From: Acidobacteriota bacterium
GTDB lineage: Bacteria > Acidobacteriota > Holophagae > Thermotomaculales > Thermotomaculaceae
Assembly: GCA_013152385.1 (NCBI GenBank)
Contig: JAADGL010000060.1
Span: 1 to 37,405 of the forward strand
Length of the DNA: 37,405 nt
Direction of reading: 5' to 3'
Shown: positions 1 through 13,077 of the stretch, in pieces
How positions within the stretch are numbered: the stretch's first letter is position 1
Layout of the letters: every line of letters begins with the position of its first letter
Program-made: the position numbers and the translations under genes
The notes under the pieces: generated by a model
The model's database searches: none
What the model saw: the letters and a program-made list of their open reading frames with translations, nothing else
What the model was told of the DNA's origin: nothing

Positions 1-712
1 TGATTCGATCCACGCTGTCATCGGCAAAAACAACGACCGTATCTTCTGTACTGTACCGCCCGTGGCTCTTTTCAGCAGAATCAATTCCGGGGCCGAGCGT
101 CAACCGTACCGGTGTTGAAACACCCGAATGAACCGAAAGTTTCAGCTGATAACCCTCAAGCAGTTCAAAATCCTTTACAAGCCTGCCGGCCCCTGTTTCA
201 CAAGTAAAAATTACCCGGTTCCGGGTCTTCTCTACCTGGAATCCAACTGTATTCAATTTTTTAAATTTTCCTTCAAAAGCAAACGGTGTTAAATTCCGGG
301 CCGTCATCACAGGGTTGACCAGTTCCATAATATTGCCATGTTCGTCTTTATATTTTTTCAATTTTGCGGAAATCAGCCTGCCACCCTTGTTTGTAAAGGT
401 TAATTTTAAAAATTGGTTTTCCAGAACAACCTTCTCTTCAGGAAGGTCCCGGGTTAAACTCTGAACCGGCTCCTCGGATTGCATAGACGGATGTGCCGCA
501 TTTTCTTTCGAAACACCGGTATCCGAAGGTTTTACAGGGGATTTTACAGAATCCGTCGGCTGATGGCCGGGTTTTTCTGTTTTAACTGTTTTTTCTACCG
601 AAACAGCGGTGGCAGTTTTCTTGGCAGGTGTAATCTTATCCATCACCATCTTTTGCCAGATTAGTATAAACACAATCGAAATCACTATGGCAAGAACCGT
701 GCGTTTTTCCAT
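1..712 (-). CDS. yidC: Membrane protein insertase YidC, N-terminal part (cut by window edge)
   Basis: YidC inserts and folds inner-membrane proteins, alone or with SecYEG. Reading down from the ATG at 710-712 gives 237 codons open to the left edge, so the C-terminal insertase domain lies outside the window. The protein begins MEKRTVLAIVISIVFILIWQ, the typical YidC first membrane segment with a basic lead. A low-complexity Lys/Pro/Ser/Thr linker follows to about residue 85. From about residue 95 it matches the periplasmic P1 domain (LENQFLKLTFTNKGGRLISA region). This long domain is typical of Gram-negative YidC and absent from Gram-positive SpoIIIJ. A purine-rich GGGGAG ribosome-binding site precedes the ATG. 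yidD lies 38 bases upstream, in the canonical rpmH-rnpA-yidD-yidC order. Confidence 0.93.
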   Translation of the reverse strand, partial: MEKRTVLAIVISIVFILIWQKMVMDKITPAKKTATAVSVEKTVKTEKPGHQPTDSVKSPVKPSDTGVSKENAAHPSMQSEEPVQSLTRDLPEEKVVLENQFLKLTFTNKGGRLISAKLKKYKDEHGNIMELVNPVMTARNLTPFAFEGKFKKLNTVGFQVEKTRNRVIFTCETGAGRLVKDFELLEGYQLKLSVHSGVSTPVRLTLGPGIDSAEKSHGRYSTEDTVVVFADDSVDRI

Positions 713-750
713 ATTTTCTCCCCTGATCTCCCCTGAATGGTTCAGCCGGC

Positions 751-960
751 CTACGGCACCGGATCGTGGCCGCCGGAATGGAAAGGGTTACAGCGGAGAA
801 TCCGCTTTACCGCCATCCAGCCGCCTTTCAAAACACCATATTTTTCTATCGCTTCGTAACCGTAACGGGAACATGTCGGCGTAAACCTGCAACTGGAGGG
901 AAAAAAAGGCGAAATAAACCTTTGGTACCCTTTAATAAGAATCAGCAGAAGCCTTTTCAT
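751..960 (-). CDS. yidD: Membrane protein insertion efficiency factor YidD
   Basis: This small amphipathic protein assists YidC/Sec-dependent membrane insertion at the inner face of the cytoplasmic membrane. The 69-residue product starts [18 protein letters not shown] and carries the family core [19 protein letters not shown] with its conserved cysteines, followed by [14 protein letters not shown], the usual YidD C-terminus. I chose the ATG at 958-960, preceded by an AGGGGG ribosome-binding site, because a longer in-frame reading adds residues not found in YidD and lies inside rnpA. It overlaps the 3' end of rnpA by 29 bases in another frame, a common arrangement for this pair that suggests translational coupling. 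Confidence 0.95.
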   Translation of the reverse strand: MKRLLLILIKGYQRFISPFFPSSCRFTPTCSRYGYEAIEKYGVLKGGWMAVKRILRCNPFHSGGHDPVP

Positions 961-1285
961 GTGCCCCCTGGAAAAAAAACTCAAAATCCTCTTCCAGTTC
1001 GAAAAAGGAACTGGCGGCAGATATTCGTTTGGCATTAAACACATACCAGCAATTGTCGCTAAAGCGGTCAAAGTGTTTTCTCACCAATTCACTGAGCCTT
1101 CTTTTAACCTTATTCCGTACAACCGCATTCCCGATTTTCCGGGATACAGTAAAACCGAACCGTTTATCCGGGCTGCCGGGGAGCCAGTAAACGACAATGG
1201 TTTTACAGTTTTTCTTATTTCCCCTCTCATAAACACGAAGAAATTGCGGCCGTTTTTTCAGACTATTCTTTCTGGAAATACCCAA
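932..1285 (-). CDS. rnpA: Ribonuclease P protein component
   Basis: RnpA is the protein subunit of RNase P, which with the RNA subunit matures tRNA 5' ends. The product is 117 residues, normal for the family. It shows the early [14 protein letters not shown] element, then [25 protein letters not shown], which contains the diagnostic RNR-like signature ([12 protein letters not shown]). The reading frame has no convincing ATG; the start appears to be TTG at 1283-1285, three bases after the rpmH stop and without a clear Shine-Dalgarno sequence, so translation probably depends on coupling to rpmH. The 3' end overlaps yidD. The C-terminal tail after FFFQGAHEK lies in the overlap region and may be less constrained. 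Confidence 0.94.
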   Translation of the reverse strand: MGISRKNSLKKRPQFLRVYERGNKKNCKTIVVYWLPGSPDKRFGFTVSRKIGNAVVRNKVKRRLSELVRKHFDRFSDNCWYVFNAKRISAASSFFELEEDFEFFFQGAHEKASADSY

Positions 1286-1288
1286 TGG

Positions 1289-1423
1289 TCAGGCAGCAAG
1301 TTTTTTTCTACCCTTACGGCGTCTGGCACTGATCACTCTTTTTCCACCCTTGGTTTTCATACGCACAAGAAAACCATGGGTTTTATGTCTTTTTCTTCTG
1401 TTGGGTTTAAATGTCGGTTTCAT
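1289..1423 (-). CDS. rpmH: Large ribosomal subunit protein bL34
   Basis: This is ribosomal protein bL34 of the 50S subunit. The 44-residue, highly basic product reads [18 protein letters not shown] and then [20 protein letters not shown], ending KKLAA; this is a full-length match to bL34 and is normal in size. The start ATG at 1421-1423 has an AGGAG ribosome-binding site nearby. It is the first gene of the rpmH-rnpA-yidD-yidC operon and is driven by a clear promoter at 1461-1490. In many bacteria rpmH is immediately divergent from dnaA; here acnB and a tRNA gene lie between them. Confidence 0.97.
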   Translation of the reverse strand: MKPTFKPNRRKRHKTHGFLVRMKTKGGKRVISARRRKGRKKLAA

Positions 1424-1460
1424 ATTCCACTCCTTTCAACGTGGTCGTCAGTTCGGACAA

Positions 1461-1490
1461 ATCATATGTGACAAAACCCCTGTATGTCAA
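1461..1490 (-). promoter_or_regulatory. Sigma-70-type promoter of the rpmH operon
   Basis: On the minus strand a perfect TTGACA (-35, 1490-1485) is followed after 18 bases by TATGAT (-10, 1466-1461). This places the transcription start about 30 bases upstream of the rpmH ATG. The strong match suits a ribosomal-protein operon. Confidence 0.75.
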
Positions 1491-1562
1491 CGCCTTTTTG
1501 CAAAAAAACCTCTCCCTGATGGAAAAATCCTTAAAAAAGCACCTGAAAAAAATGATTTCCGG

Positions 1563-1568
1563 TATAAT
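1563..1568 (+). promoter_or_regulatory. Possible -10 element for acnB
   Basis: A perfect TATAAT lies 40 bases before the acnB ATG. No good -35 hexamer is present at 16-18 bases spacing (only CTGAAA at a shorter distance), so this is a weaker call. The divergent rpmH promoter is about 75 bases away. Confidence 0.4.
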
Positions 1569-1608
1569 GCGGAATTGCAAGTGTATTGTTGACTGTTTGG
1601 AGGATAAA

Positions 1609-4152
1609 ATGATTGAAGCTTACAAAAAACACACGAAAGAGCGTATGGAAAAAGGGATTCCCCCCCTGCCGCTGACTCCGTCTCAGACCGAAGAACTGTG
1701 CCGACTCATGGAAACACCCCCGGCCGGTGAAGAAAAATATCTCCTCGAACTTCTGGTCCATCATATTTCCCCGGGAGTGGACCCTGCTGCCGAAGTCAAA
1801 GCAAAATGGCTGGAAAAGGTTGCGAAAGGTGAAAAAACATCCCCCGTTGTGACACCGGAAGATGCGGTAAATTACCTCGGAACCATGCTGGGTGGCTACA
1901 ATATTCAACCCCTGATTTCATTTTTGAACAATGACAGACTGGGGGATCTCGCGGCAACCGCCCTGAAAAACACCATATTAATTTATAACGCGTTTGACCA
2001 GATTGTGGAACTATCCAAAACCAACTCCAGAGCAAAAGACATACTTCAATCATGGGCAGATGCCGAATGGTTCACAAGCCGGGCACCTTTTCCCAAAGAA
2101 TTTAACGTGAAGGTTTACAAAGTGGACGGGGAAATCAACACCGACGATTTCTCCCCCGCCAAAGACGCATGGAGCAGGCCGGATATTCCCCTCCATTCCC
2201 TTTGCATGGGCGAATCCCGTTTTCCCGACGGAATCAAAACTATCCGAAAATTCCGGGAAGAAGGGTACACGGTAGCATTTGTCGGGGATGTGGTCGGCAC
2301 CGGCTCTTCCAGAAAATCCGCGTGCAACTCGTTGATGTGGCACATCGGCGAAGACATTCCCTATGTACCGAATAAACGACGGGCCGGTATCGTAATCGGA
2401 AGTCTTATTGCGCCGATCTTTTTCAACACAACGGAAGATTCCGGCGGCCTCCCCATCCTCTGTGATGTTACAAAACTGAAAACAGGGGACGTGGTGACAA
2501 TTCAGACGGAAGAGGGAAAAATCATTTCGTCAGACGGGGAAATTCTCTCCACATTCGAAATCAAACCCGCCACCCTGCGGGACGAGTTCCGCGCAGGAGG
2601 CCGGCTGAACCTGATTATCGGACGCTCTCTGACACAAAAAACACGGAAACTCCTGAACATGCCTGAAACAGATATATTCATTTCACCGGACAACCCGAAA
2701 CCGAAAAAGAATCAGGGCTACTCCCTTGCACAGAAAATTGTCGGAAAAGCCTGCGGAATGAAAGGTGTTCTCCCCGGAACCGCATGTGAACCGGAAATGG
2801 CAACTGTGGGCTCGCAGGACACAACCGGCCTGATGACGGCTGATGAATTGAAAGAACTGGCCTGTCTGGAATTCCAGGCCGGAATGTTTATGCAGTCCTT
2901 CTGCCACACAGCCGCATATCCGAAACCTTCCGACGTTCATATGCATCAGACACTTCCGGATTTTGTCACATCCCGGAAAGGCGTTTCCCTGCACCCGGGA
3001 GACGGTGTGGTTCATACCTGGCTCAACCGGCTGATTCTTCCGGATACAGTCGGAACCGGGGGTGACAGTCACACCCGGTTTCCGCTGGGTATATCTTTTC
3101 CCGCCGGATCCGGGCTTGTTGCTTTTGCCGGCGCCCTGGGATTCATGCCGCTGGATATGCCGGAATCCGTTCTGGTTAAATTTAAAGGGAAATTCAACCC
3201 CGGCATCACACTTCGGGACGCTGTCAATGCAATTCCGTATTTTGCCATTCAGCAGGGCCTTCTCACGGTTGAAAAAAAGAATAAGAAAAACATTTTCAAC
3301 GGCAGAATTCTCGAAATTGAGGGATTAAAAGACCTGACAGTGGAACAGGCATTTGAATTAACAGATGCATCCGCGGAACGGTCCGCCGCCGCCGCAACTG
3401 TGAAACTGTCGGAAGCCGCAGTAACCGAATACCTCAAAAGCAACATCGCTTTAATGAAAAAAATGATTGAAAATGGGTTCCAAAGTGCAGAAACACTGGA
3501 AAACAGAATCCGGGCGTGTGAAGAATGGCTGAAAAACCCCGTCCTGCTGGAACGGGATGAAAACGCCGAATTTGCGGCGGTACTGGAAATTGACCTCTCG
3601 GAAATCACCGAACCCATACTTGCCTGCCCCAACGATCCCGACGATGTTAAACTTCTGTCCGATGTTGCCGGAGAAAAAATTGACGAAGTATTTATCGGAT
3701 CCTGCATGACCAACATCGGACATTTCCGCGCCGCCGGCTACATCTGGAAGGGAGCAAAACAGGCACCATCCAAGATCTGGCTGACTCCGCCCACCAAAAT
3801 GGACCGGGCAACGTTGATGAAAGAAGGTTTTTACAGTATTTACAGTGCTGTCGGCGCCCGGACAGAAGTTCCCGGATGTTCCCTTTGCATGGGAAATCAG
3901 GCCAGGGTAAGAAACAACGCAACCGTCATCTCCACATCCACCCGGAATTTTGACAACCGGATGGGAGATGGGGCACAGGTTTTTCTGGGATCCGCCGAAC
4001 TTGCAGCTATCACAGCACTTTCGGGTAAACTCCCGAAACCGGAAGAGTATTTTAAAATCATCAATGAAAAAGTGGAACCCAACCGTTCCGATATTTACCG
4101 GTATCTCCAATTCCATAAAATCGACCCGCTGCATCTTGACTATGTGGAATAA
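1609..4152 (+). CDS. acnB: Aconitate hydratase B (bifunctional aconitase)
   Basis: AcnB is a cytosolic [4Fe-4S] enzyme interconverting citrate and isocitrate through cis-aconitate, and it can also act on 2-methylisocitrate. The 847-residue product matches AcnB end to end: N-terminal HEAT-like domain ([17 protein letters not shown]...), then the swivel domain with [16 protein letters not shown], which precedes the catalytic domains in AcnB but not in AcnA. Catalytic motifs include [15 protein letters not shown] and [11 protein letters not shown]. The cluster ligands are C699, C757 and C760 (the latter two in [11 protein letters not shown]). The start at 1609 is set by a GGAGG site at 1599-1603 and by alignment with AcnB; an in-frame extension to 1411 has no family support. 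Its place beside the replication origin is unusual. It is followed by a strong terminator. Confidence 0.97.
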   Translation: MIEAYKKHTKERMEKGIPPLPLTPSQTEELCRLMETPPAGEEKYLLELLVHHISPGVDPAAEVKAKWLEKVAKGEKTSPVVTPEDAVNYLGTMLGGYNIQPLISFLNNDRLGDLAATALKNTILIYNAFDQIVELSKTNSRAKDILQSWADAEWFTSRAPFPKEFNVKVYKVDGEINTDDFSPAKDAWSRPDIPLHSLCMGESRFPDGIKTIRKFREEGYTVAFVGDVVGTGSSRKSACNSLMWHIGEDIPYVPNKRRAGIVIGSLIAPIFFNTTEDSGGLPILCDVTKLKTGDVVTIQTEEGKIISSDGEILSTFEIKPATLRDEFRAGGRLNLIIGRSLTQKTRKLLNMPETDIFISPDNPKPKKNQGYSLAQKIVGKACGMKGVLPGTACEPEMATVGSQDTTGLMTADELKELACLEFQAGMFMQSFCHTAAYPKPSDVHMHQTLPDFVTSRKGVSLHPGDGVVHTWLNRLILPDTVGTGGDSHTRFPLGISFPAGSGLVAFAGALGFMPLDMPESVLVKFKGKFNPGITLRDAVNAIPYFAIQQGLLTVEKKNKKNIFNGRILEIEGLKDLTVEQAFELTDASAERSAAAATVKLSEAAVTEYLKSNIALMKKMIENGFQSAETLENRIRACEEWLKNPVLLERDENAEFAAVLEIDLSEITEPILACPNDPDDVKLLSDVAGEKIDEVFIGSCMTNIGHFRAAGYIWKGAKQAPSKIWLTPPTKMDRATLMKEGFYSIYSAVGARTEVPGCSLCMGNQARVRNNATVISTSTRNFDNRMGDGAQVFLGSAELAAITALSGKLPKPEEYFKIINEKVEPNRSDIYRYLQFHKIDPLHLDYVE

Positions 4153-4161
4153 ACCATTCGG

Positions 4162-4192
4162 GAGGGAAGCAAATGCTTCCCTCTCTTTTTTT
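4162..4192 (+). terminator. Rho-independent terminator after acnB
   Basis: A 9-bp perfect stem (GAGGGAAGC at 4162-4170 with GCTTCCCTC at 4175-4183), loop AAAT, is followed by a T-rich tract. It separates acnB from the tRNA-Lys promoter. Confidence 0.92.
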
Positions 4193-4193
4193 C

Positions 4194-4220
4194 TTGACAC
4201 CTGTTTTTAAAAGCTATACA
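4194..4220 (+). promoter_or_regulatory. Promoter of tRNA-Lys
   Basis: A perfect TTGACA (4194-4199) is followed by TATACA (4215-4220) at 15 bases, or by overlapping TACAGT (4217-4222) at 17 bases. It lies about 20 bases before the mature tRNA 5' end and overlaps the T-tract of the acnB terminator, so the tRNA is probably transcribed on its own. Confidence 0.65.
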
Positions 4221-4239
4221 GTATTTTCCGCCGCAGGAT

Positions 4240-4315
<76 letters not shown>

Positions 4316-4364
4316 TTCCTTTTATTTACTTCACACCACAAATAATAACACTGTTTTCCCTTTT

Positions 4365-4449
4365 TTTTCCACACCGCCTGTGTTACCCTTTTATCGATAG
4401 GAAATAAATTTAAAACTATCAGACAAACCTGTGGAAAAGTTGTGGAAAA
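4365..4449 (+). other. DnaA-box cluster upstream of dnaA (probable oriC sub-region and dnaA control region)
   Basis: Three copies of the nonamer TTTTCCACA, one base from the consensus TTATCCACA, occur here: 4365-4373 on the plus strand, and 4430-4438 and 4441-4449 on the minus strand (read as TGTGGAAAA). The last two are spaced 11 bp apart, one helical turn. The final box abuts the dnaA ATG at 4450 and occupies the ribosome-binding position, which would allow DnaA to control its own gene. An AT-rich stretch lies between the first box and the pair. Confidence 0.65.
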
Positions 4450-5781
4450 ATGGATATTTGGGATACAATAAAACAAGAACTCTCCAATAGAATTCCAGCC
4501 GAATCATTCAATGAGTGGTTTGCGGACACGTATCAGATATCCAATGAAAACGGAAAAATTTCTGTGCATGTTCCGGAGCCCTATTTTTCTGATTTTATTA
4601 CACGATATTACAATGATTTTATCAAACAGATCCAGGATGAACTGAAAATCGACATGGATCTTGAATTCACTTCCGAAACAGAACAGCAAGCGGAAAATAA
4701 AGTCAAAGAATCCAATGCCGTTCCGGTAACCGGAAAAACACAGATCAAGAAAAAATCCTTTTTTCAAAAACCCCGGTTCAATCCGAATTATACATTTTCA
4801 AATTTTGTTGTGGGCCCCACAAATGAACTTGCGTACGCCACAAGTATGGCTGTAACGGAAAATCCCGGATACACATATAACCCGCTATTTATTTACGGCG
4901 GTACCGGACTTGGAAAAACACATTTACTTCATGCCATCGGCCATAAATTACTGATCGAACAACCGGAACTTAAAATTCTGTTTCTATCTGCTGAAAAATT
5001 CATGAATGATTATATTGTGGCGGTCCGAACAAAAAAAATGGATGAATTCAGAATGAAATATAGAAACTGCGATATTTTTCTTGTGGATGACATTCACACA
5101 CTGGCCGGGAAAACCGGAACTCAGGAAGAATTTTTCAACACATTCAATGAACTGTTCGACCGGCAAAAACAGATTGTACTGTCCAGTGATTCCCTCCCGA
5201 AAGATATTTCACGGCTTGAAGAAAGGTTGATGACGCGGTTTTCCTGGGGAATTATTGCAGATATCCAGCCCCCTGAACTGGAAGTGAGAATTGCCATCCT
5301 CCAAAAAAAAGCAGAAAAACAGCACATTCAGCTTCCCAATGAAATTGCTCTTTTAATTGCTAAAAAAGTTCGAAAAAACGTACGGGAACTGGAAGGTGCA
5401 TTGAATAAGGTAATCGCAGTCGCAAAACTTAACGACAAAAAAATAACACCGGCACTTGTCAAAAAAAGCCTTCAGGTATATTCAAACGACAACGAAACGA
5501 TTACACCGGAAATGATTATTCAGTATGTATCGGATTTTTATAAACTAACCCCGAATAAACTGAAAGAAAAAAATAATGCAGCCTCCATCGTGCTTCCCAG
5601 ACAGATCGCCATGTTTCTCTGTAAAACACTGACACCGTTGTCTTATCCGCAAATCGGACGCGCGTTTGGAAAAAAACATCACACTACCGTATTGTACGCT
5701 GTCGAAAAAATAAGAAAAAAAATAAAAGACGATCCAAAATTTTCCAGGCTTATTGACAGTTTTAAAATCTCAATAAAATAA
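4450..5781 (+). CDS. dnaA: Chromosomal replication initiator protein DnaA
   Basis: DnaA binds origin boxes as an ATP-dependent filament, melts the origin and loads the helicase. The 443-residue product shows domain I (residues 1-75, MDIWDTIKQELSNRI), a short linker, the AAA+ domain with Walker A GGTGLGKT (150-157) and Walker B FLVDDIH (210-216), and a C-terminal DNA-binding domain ending with the signature HHTTVLYAVEKIRKKI. The start ATG at 4450 fits family alignment. There is no classical Shine-Dalgarno sequence; a DnaA-box-like element fills that position. The gene is lower in GC than acnB upstream and the pta/mutase genes later in the window. It is flanked by DnaA-box clusters on both sides. 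Confidence 0.98.
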   Translation: MDIWDTIKQELSNRIPAESFNEWFADTYQISNENGKISVHVPEPYFSDFITRYYNDFIKQIQDELKIDMDLEFTSETEQQAENKVKESNAVPVTGKTQIKKKSFFQKPRFNPNYTFSNFVVGPTNELAYATSMAVTENPGYTYNPLFIYGGTGLGKTHLLHAIGHKLLIEQPELKILFLSAEKFMNDYIVAVRTKKMDEFRMKYRNCDIFLVDDIHTLAGKTGTQEEFFNTFNELFDRQKQIVLSSDSLPKDISRLEERLMTRFSWGIIADIQPPELEVRIAILQKKAEKQHIQLPNEIALLIAKKVRKNVRELEGALNKVIAVAKLNDKKITPALVKKSLQVYSNDNETITPEMIIQYVSDFYKLTPNKLKEKNNAASIVLPRQIAMFLCKTLTPLSYPQIGRAFGKKHHTTVLYAVEKIRKKIKDDPKFSRLIDSFKISIK

Positions 5782-5804
5782 ATAAATAGAATCAATTACG
5801 TATT

Positions 5805-5927
5805 TTTTTCACAGATTTACAATAATTTTTTCCACAAAGAAAAATAAAGCAATCCGGAATTTTCTTTTTCACAAATATTCACAATTTTTTCCACAGGGGC
5901 GCACCGCACCCTGTTTGTTTTTCCACA
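5805..5927 (+). other. DnaA-box array between dnaA and dnaN (probable oriC)
   Basis: The AT-rich intergenic region holds five same-orientation boxes of the form TTTTYCACA: 5805-5813, 5828-5836, 5865-5873, 5887-5895 and 5919-5927. Three are TTTTCCACA and two are TTTTTCACA; the same TTTTCCACA variant is used upstream of dnaA. A further TTCACA at 5931-5936 doubles as a possible -35 for dnaN. Box clusters on both sides of dnaA resemble known bipartite origins. The unwinding element cannot be fixed by eye; the AT-rich stretch at 5770-5860 is a candidate. Confidence 0.75.
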
Positions 5928-5930
5928 GGA

Positions 5931-5959
5931 TTCACAAATTCTTCTACTTCTGTTAAAAT
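5931..5959 (+). promoter_or_regulatory. Promoter of dnaN
   Basis: TTCACA (5931-5936) and TAAAAT (5954-5959) are separated by 17 bases. The predicted transcription start falls inside a perfect 16-bp palindrome at 5959-5974, suggesting a regulated promoter. Confidence 0.6.
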
Positions 5960-5974
5960 CTATTCTAGAATAGA
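5959..5974. promoter_or_regulatory. Perfect 16-bp palindrome at the predicted dnaN transcription start
   Basis: TCTATTCTAGAATAGA reads identically on both strands. It begins at the last base of the -10 element and lies just before the AGGAG ribosome-binding site (5981-5985). It is too short and loop-free to be a terminator and has no T-tract. An operator for an unidentified dimeric repressor is the simplest reading, but I do not recognise the motif. Confidence 0.45.
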
Positions 5975-5992
5975 TACCAGAGGAGAAGTAGA

Positions 5993-7117
5993 ATGCGCTT
6001 TACAGTAAACAAATCGGATCTTATTCGGGAATTATCCCTTATCAACGGCATTGTAGAAAAAAGATCAACCATTGCGATTTTATCTAATATGTATATCAAG
6101 GCGGAGGGTCAGCTTCTTTACCTGAAGGGAACGGATTTGGAAGTCGGACTCACCGTTGCCCTGAAAGGAGATATTGAAGAAGAAGGCGTTGTAATTGTTT
6201 CCGCGAAAAAATTCTTTGAAATTGTCCGGGTACTTCCGGATGGAGATATTACCTTCTGGATTGAAGACGAATGGTTAAAGATAGAAAAAGGCCAGAGTTT
6301 TTATTCGATTAATGCCCAGGTTGATGATAATTACCCGATTATTCCGGATTATGATTTTTCGTATAATGTAATTCCCCTGCCAAAAGAATCTCTTGCCGAT
6401 ATCATCAGTACAGTTTCGGTTTCAATTAATACGGAAATGATTAAAGAACGTTCTTTAAACGGGGCTTTTTTTGAATTCAAGGATAATGAACTGAATATTG
6501 TAACATCCAACCGGCACACGCTGTTCGTTGCTTCCACTCAATTGGAACAGTCGGAAGAAATAGAAGATACAACTTTTATTCTTTCAAAAAAGACTTTTTT
6601 AGAATTGAAAAAAATGATTCAACATGCTGCGGAAAGCGATAGTTTGCTAATGGGAAGGGACGGGACTAATATTTTTTTCAAAGCGGGAGCCAGGGTTCTG
6701 TTTTCCAGGTTGGTAAATCAATCTTTTGTTAATTACAGGTCTTTTTTTACAGACAGAGACGAATTAACGGAATTAAGGCTGAAAGTTTCTCATATCAAGG
6801 ACGTAATAAAAGAACTTCAACCTTTAAGCGGGCAGTTTTCAAAGAAAATTATATTTGAATTCGATCAGGGCAGTATTGTGGCTTCCCTTCAGGATATTGA
6901 AGGTTCTGTCGGTATTGTGAGAAAACCGCTGAATTACAAGGGGAAATATTTTAAACTGGGCTACAATATTGAATATTTAAGTTCGTTTTTCAATGTAATC
7001 GATGTGGAAGAAGTTCGTTCATTGATGGATACAACCGGAGAAAAAGCTGCAAATTTTCTGTTTACAAGAAACAACGTAGATTATACTTTTCTGATAAATC
7101 CGCTTATTTTGGAGTAA
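5993..7117 (+). CDS. dnaN: DNA polymerase III beta subunit (sliding clamp)
   Basis: DnaN forms the homodimeric ring that tethers DNA polymerase III and repair polymerases to DNA. The 374-residue length is normal. The N-terminus MRFTVNKSDLIRELSLINGIVEKRSTIAILSN is typical, with later clamp elements ILSKKTFLELKKMIQ and the usual C-terminal TFLINPLIL-type ending. A GAGGAG site at 5980-5985 precedes the ATG. It has its own predicted promoter and palindrome and is followed after 16 bases by recF. Like dnaA and recF, it is relatively AT-rich. Confidence 0.97.
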   Translation: MRFTVNKSDLIRELSLINGIVEKRSTIAILSNMYIKAEGQLLYLKGTDLEVGLTVALKGDIEEEGVVIVSAKKFFEIVRVLPDGDITFWIEDEWLKIEKGQSFYSINAQVDDNYPIIPDYDFSYNVIPLPKESLADIISTVSVSINTEMIKERSLNGAFFEFKDNELNIVTSNRHTLFVASTQLEQSEEIEDTTFILSKKTFLELKKMIQHAAESDSLLMGRDGTNIFFKAGARVLFSRLVNQSFVNYRSFFTDRDELTELRLKVSHIKDVIKELQPLSGQFSKKIIFEFDQGSIVASLQDIEGSVGIVRKPLNYKGKYFKLGYNIEYLSSFFNVIDVEEVRSLMDTTGEKAANFLFTRNNVDYTFLINPLILE

Positions 7118-7133
7118 ATTAGGTTGCGGCAGC

Positions 7134-10534
<3,401 letters not shown>

Positions 10535-10549
10535 CAGGTGGTGTGAGAA

Positions 10550-13039
10550 ATGGCAGAAGATATTCGTAAAATAGAGATTGAAAACGAAGTAAAAAAATCA
10601 TATCTGGATTATGCAATGAGCGTAATTGTCGGCCGGGCAATTCCCGATGTCCGGGATGGATTGAAACCGGTTCACCGCAGGGTTCTTTTTGCCATGTATG
10701 ACATGAAAAACGACTACAACAAACCCTACAAAAAATCCGCCCGTGTGGTCGGCGATGTCATTGGTAAGTACCATCCCCACGGAGATTCCGCGGTTTACGA
10801 CACCATTGTCCGGATGGCACAGAATTTTTCATTGCGGTACCCCCTTGTGGACGGGCAGGGAAACTTCGGTTCCGTGGACGGAGACCCCGCGGCAGCCATG
10901 CGGTATACAGAGGTCAGAATGGAGAAGATTGCCCATGAGCTTCTCCACGATATTGAAAAACAGACGGTGGATTTTCTGCCCAATTACGACGGTTCGCTTC
11001 AGGAACCGGCGGTTTTACCCACCCGGATTCCCAATCTGCTGGTAAATGGCAGCAACGGCATTGCGGTGGGAATGGCCACCAGCATTCCGCCCCATAATCT
11101 GAAAGAAGTAATCAGCGGCACCATTGCCACAATTGAGAATCCCGACATTGAACTGAACGAGTTGATGCAGCACATAAAAGGCCCGGATTTTCCGACCGGC
11201 GGTATTATTTACGGTATGTCCGGAATTGAAAGTGCCTACCGGACCGGCCGGGGAAAGGCGATTATGCGTGCCAGAACCTATGTGGAGAAGTGGAAAGGCG
11301 ACCGGGAAAAGATTATTATCACCGAAATTCCCTATCAGGTGAACAAGGCGAATCTGATTGAGAAAATCGCAACCCTGGTCAAAGATAAAAAAATAGAAGG
11401 TATCAGCGACATTCGGGACGAATCCGACCGGGATGGAATCCGGGTGGTGATTGAGTTGAAGAAAGGGACTGTTCCACAGGTTCTGCTGAACCATCTGTAC
11501 AAACACACACAACTGGAATCCAGTTTTTCCATTATTCTGCTTTCCCTCGTACATCTGCAGCCCAGAGTGTTAAGCCTCAAGCAGATGATTGAGGAGTTTA
11601 TCGCTTTTCGAAAAGATGTCATTATCAAGCGGACAATCTTTGAACTGGCGAAGGCGCGGGCGCGGGCGCACATTCTGGAAGGGCTGAAAATTGCAATTGA
11701 AAACATTGATGAAGTGATTCGGACCATTAAAGCCGCGCCGAATCCGCCGGAAGCAAAAAAAGCCCTGATTTCCCGTTTTTCGTTTACCGAAGTACAGGCT
11801 CAGGCGATTCTGGACATGAAACTGCAGCGCCTCACCGGCCTGGAACGGGACAAAATTCTGGAAGAATACCGTAATTTATTAAAATTAATCCAGAAATTAG
11901 AGGAAATCCTGTCCAGTGAAAACAAGGTTCTGGCTATTGTAAAAAAAGAACTTCAGGAAATTTCGGATAACTATGGAGACGACCGGCTGTCCCAGATTGT
12001 ACCGGAAGAACGGGAAATGAACATTGAAGATTTCATTGTGGAAGAAGATGTTGTAATTACTACAACCCGCGAGGGGTATATTAAACGGACACCCATTACA
12101 GCTTATCGGAATCAGCACCGGGGAGGAAAGGGAATCCGCGGAATGACCACCCGGGATGAAGATTTTGTGGAGCATATTTTTGTCGCCTCCACCCATGACA
12201 ACATGCTGGTATTCACAGATATCGGCCGGGTTTACTGGTTGAAAGTGTACAATATTCCGGAACTTTCCACATCTGCCAAGGGGCGCTCCATCGCAAACCT
12301 TCTGATGTTGAGCTCAGATGAAAAAGTAGCGGGAGTCCTTCCCACAAGGACATTTACATCCGATGCGAATGTTGTGTTTGCCAGTGAAAAGGGGTTGATA
12401 AAAAAGACAAAGCTCAGCGCGTATTCCCATCCCCGGAGGGGCGGCATAGTTGCCATTAACCTGAAAGACGGGGACAAACTGGTTTCTGTTTCCCTTTCCA
12501 GCGGAAAAGACAACATTTTTATTGCCACCGAGCTGGGCCAGGCAATAAAATTTCCGGAAACAGATGTCCGTCCCATGGGCAGAACAGCTGCCGGTGTCCG
12601 CGGAATCCGCCTGAAAGGCAAAGACAAGGTTATTTCAATGGATGTGGTTTTGGACAATGTGGATATTCTTACAGTGTCTGAATTCGGCAGTGGGAAACGG
12701 ACCGCCGTGTCCGAATACCGGCTCCAGTCCAGAGGCGGAAGCGGGATTATCAATATGAAACTGTCTCCGAAAACCGGAAAAGTTGTCGGCGTGATGCCGG
12801 TGGACAACGATGATGAAGCGGTTATTATCACCGAGGCCGGAAAGGCGATTCGGGTGAAGGTTTCCGGTGTCAGCCGGATCGGCCGGAACACCCAGGGAGT
12901 GAAGATGCTGGCCCTGGACGGAACAGACAGCGTTTCCGCTGTTGCAAAAATTGCGAAAACAGAAGAAGTGGAGAAGGAAGCCGGAGGAAAACCGGAAGAA
13001 GGAAAGGATAACAACGGCTCGGCTGAGCAGACAGAATAG
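10550..13039 (+). CDS. gyrA: DNA gyrase subunit A
   Basis: GyrA cleaves and religates DNA in gyrase. The 829-residue product has the breakage-reunion domain with catalytic Y119 ([11 protein letters not shown]), and the C-terminal beta-pinwheel with a GyrA-box-like QHRGGKG near residue 525. That box separates a true gyrase from topoisomerase IV ParC, although its second residue is H instead of the usual R/K. The quinolone-resistance region keeps S80 and D84 (equivalent to E. coli S83 and D87), the sensitive-type residues. The C-terminal tail ([18 protein letters not shown]...) is acidic and low-complexity, as in many GyrA proteins. It forms a tight group with gyrB. Confidence 0.98.
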   Translation: MAEDIRKIEIENEVKKSYLDYAMSVIVGRAIPDVRDGLKPVHRRVLFAMYDMKNDYNKPYKKSARVVGDVIGKYHPHGDSAVYDTIVRMAQNFSLRYPLVDGQGNFGSVDGDPAAAMRYTEVRMEKIAHELLHDIEKQTVDFLPNYDGSLQEPAVLPTRIPNLLVNGSNGIAVGMATSIPPHNLKEVISGTIATIENPDIELNELMQHIKGPDFPTGGIIYGMSGIESAYRTGRGKAIMRARTYVEKWKGDREKIIITEIPYQVNKANLIEKIATLVKDKKIEGISDIRDESDRDGIRVVIELKKGTVPQVLLNHLYKHTQLESSFSIILLSLVHLQPRVLSLKQMIEEFIAFRKDVIIKRTIFELAKARARAHILEGLKIAIENIDEVIRTIKAAPNPPEAKKALISRFSFTEVQAQAILDMKLQRLTGLERDKILEEYRNLLKLIQKLEEILSSENKVLAIVKKELQEISDNYGDDRLSQIVPEEREMNIEDFIVEEDVVITTTREGYIKRTPITAYRNQHRGGKGIRGMTTRDEDFVEHIFVASTHDNMLVFTDIGRVYWLKVYNIPELSTSAKGRSIANLLMLSSDEKVAGVLPTRTFTSDANVVFASEKGLIKKTKLSAYSHPRRGGIVAINLKDGDKLVSVSLSSGKDNIFIATELGQAIKFPETDVRPMGRTAAGVRGIRLKGKDKVISMDVVLDNVDILTVSEFGSGKRTAVSEYRLQSRGGSGIINMKLSPKTGKVVGVMPVDNDDEAVIITEAGKAIRVKVSGVSRIGRNTQGVKMLALDGTDSVSAVAKIAKTEEVEKEAGGKPEEGKDNNGSAEQTE

Positions 13040-13077
13040 GAAACCGGGCAAAACCGGCGGACAGACAGGAGGATATA

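Noticed and set aside
3451-4200. 249-codon minus-strand open frame
   Set aside because: Antisense to the acnB catalytic region, runs through the terminator and has no family-like sequence.
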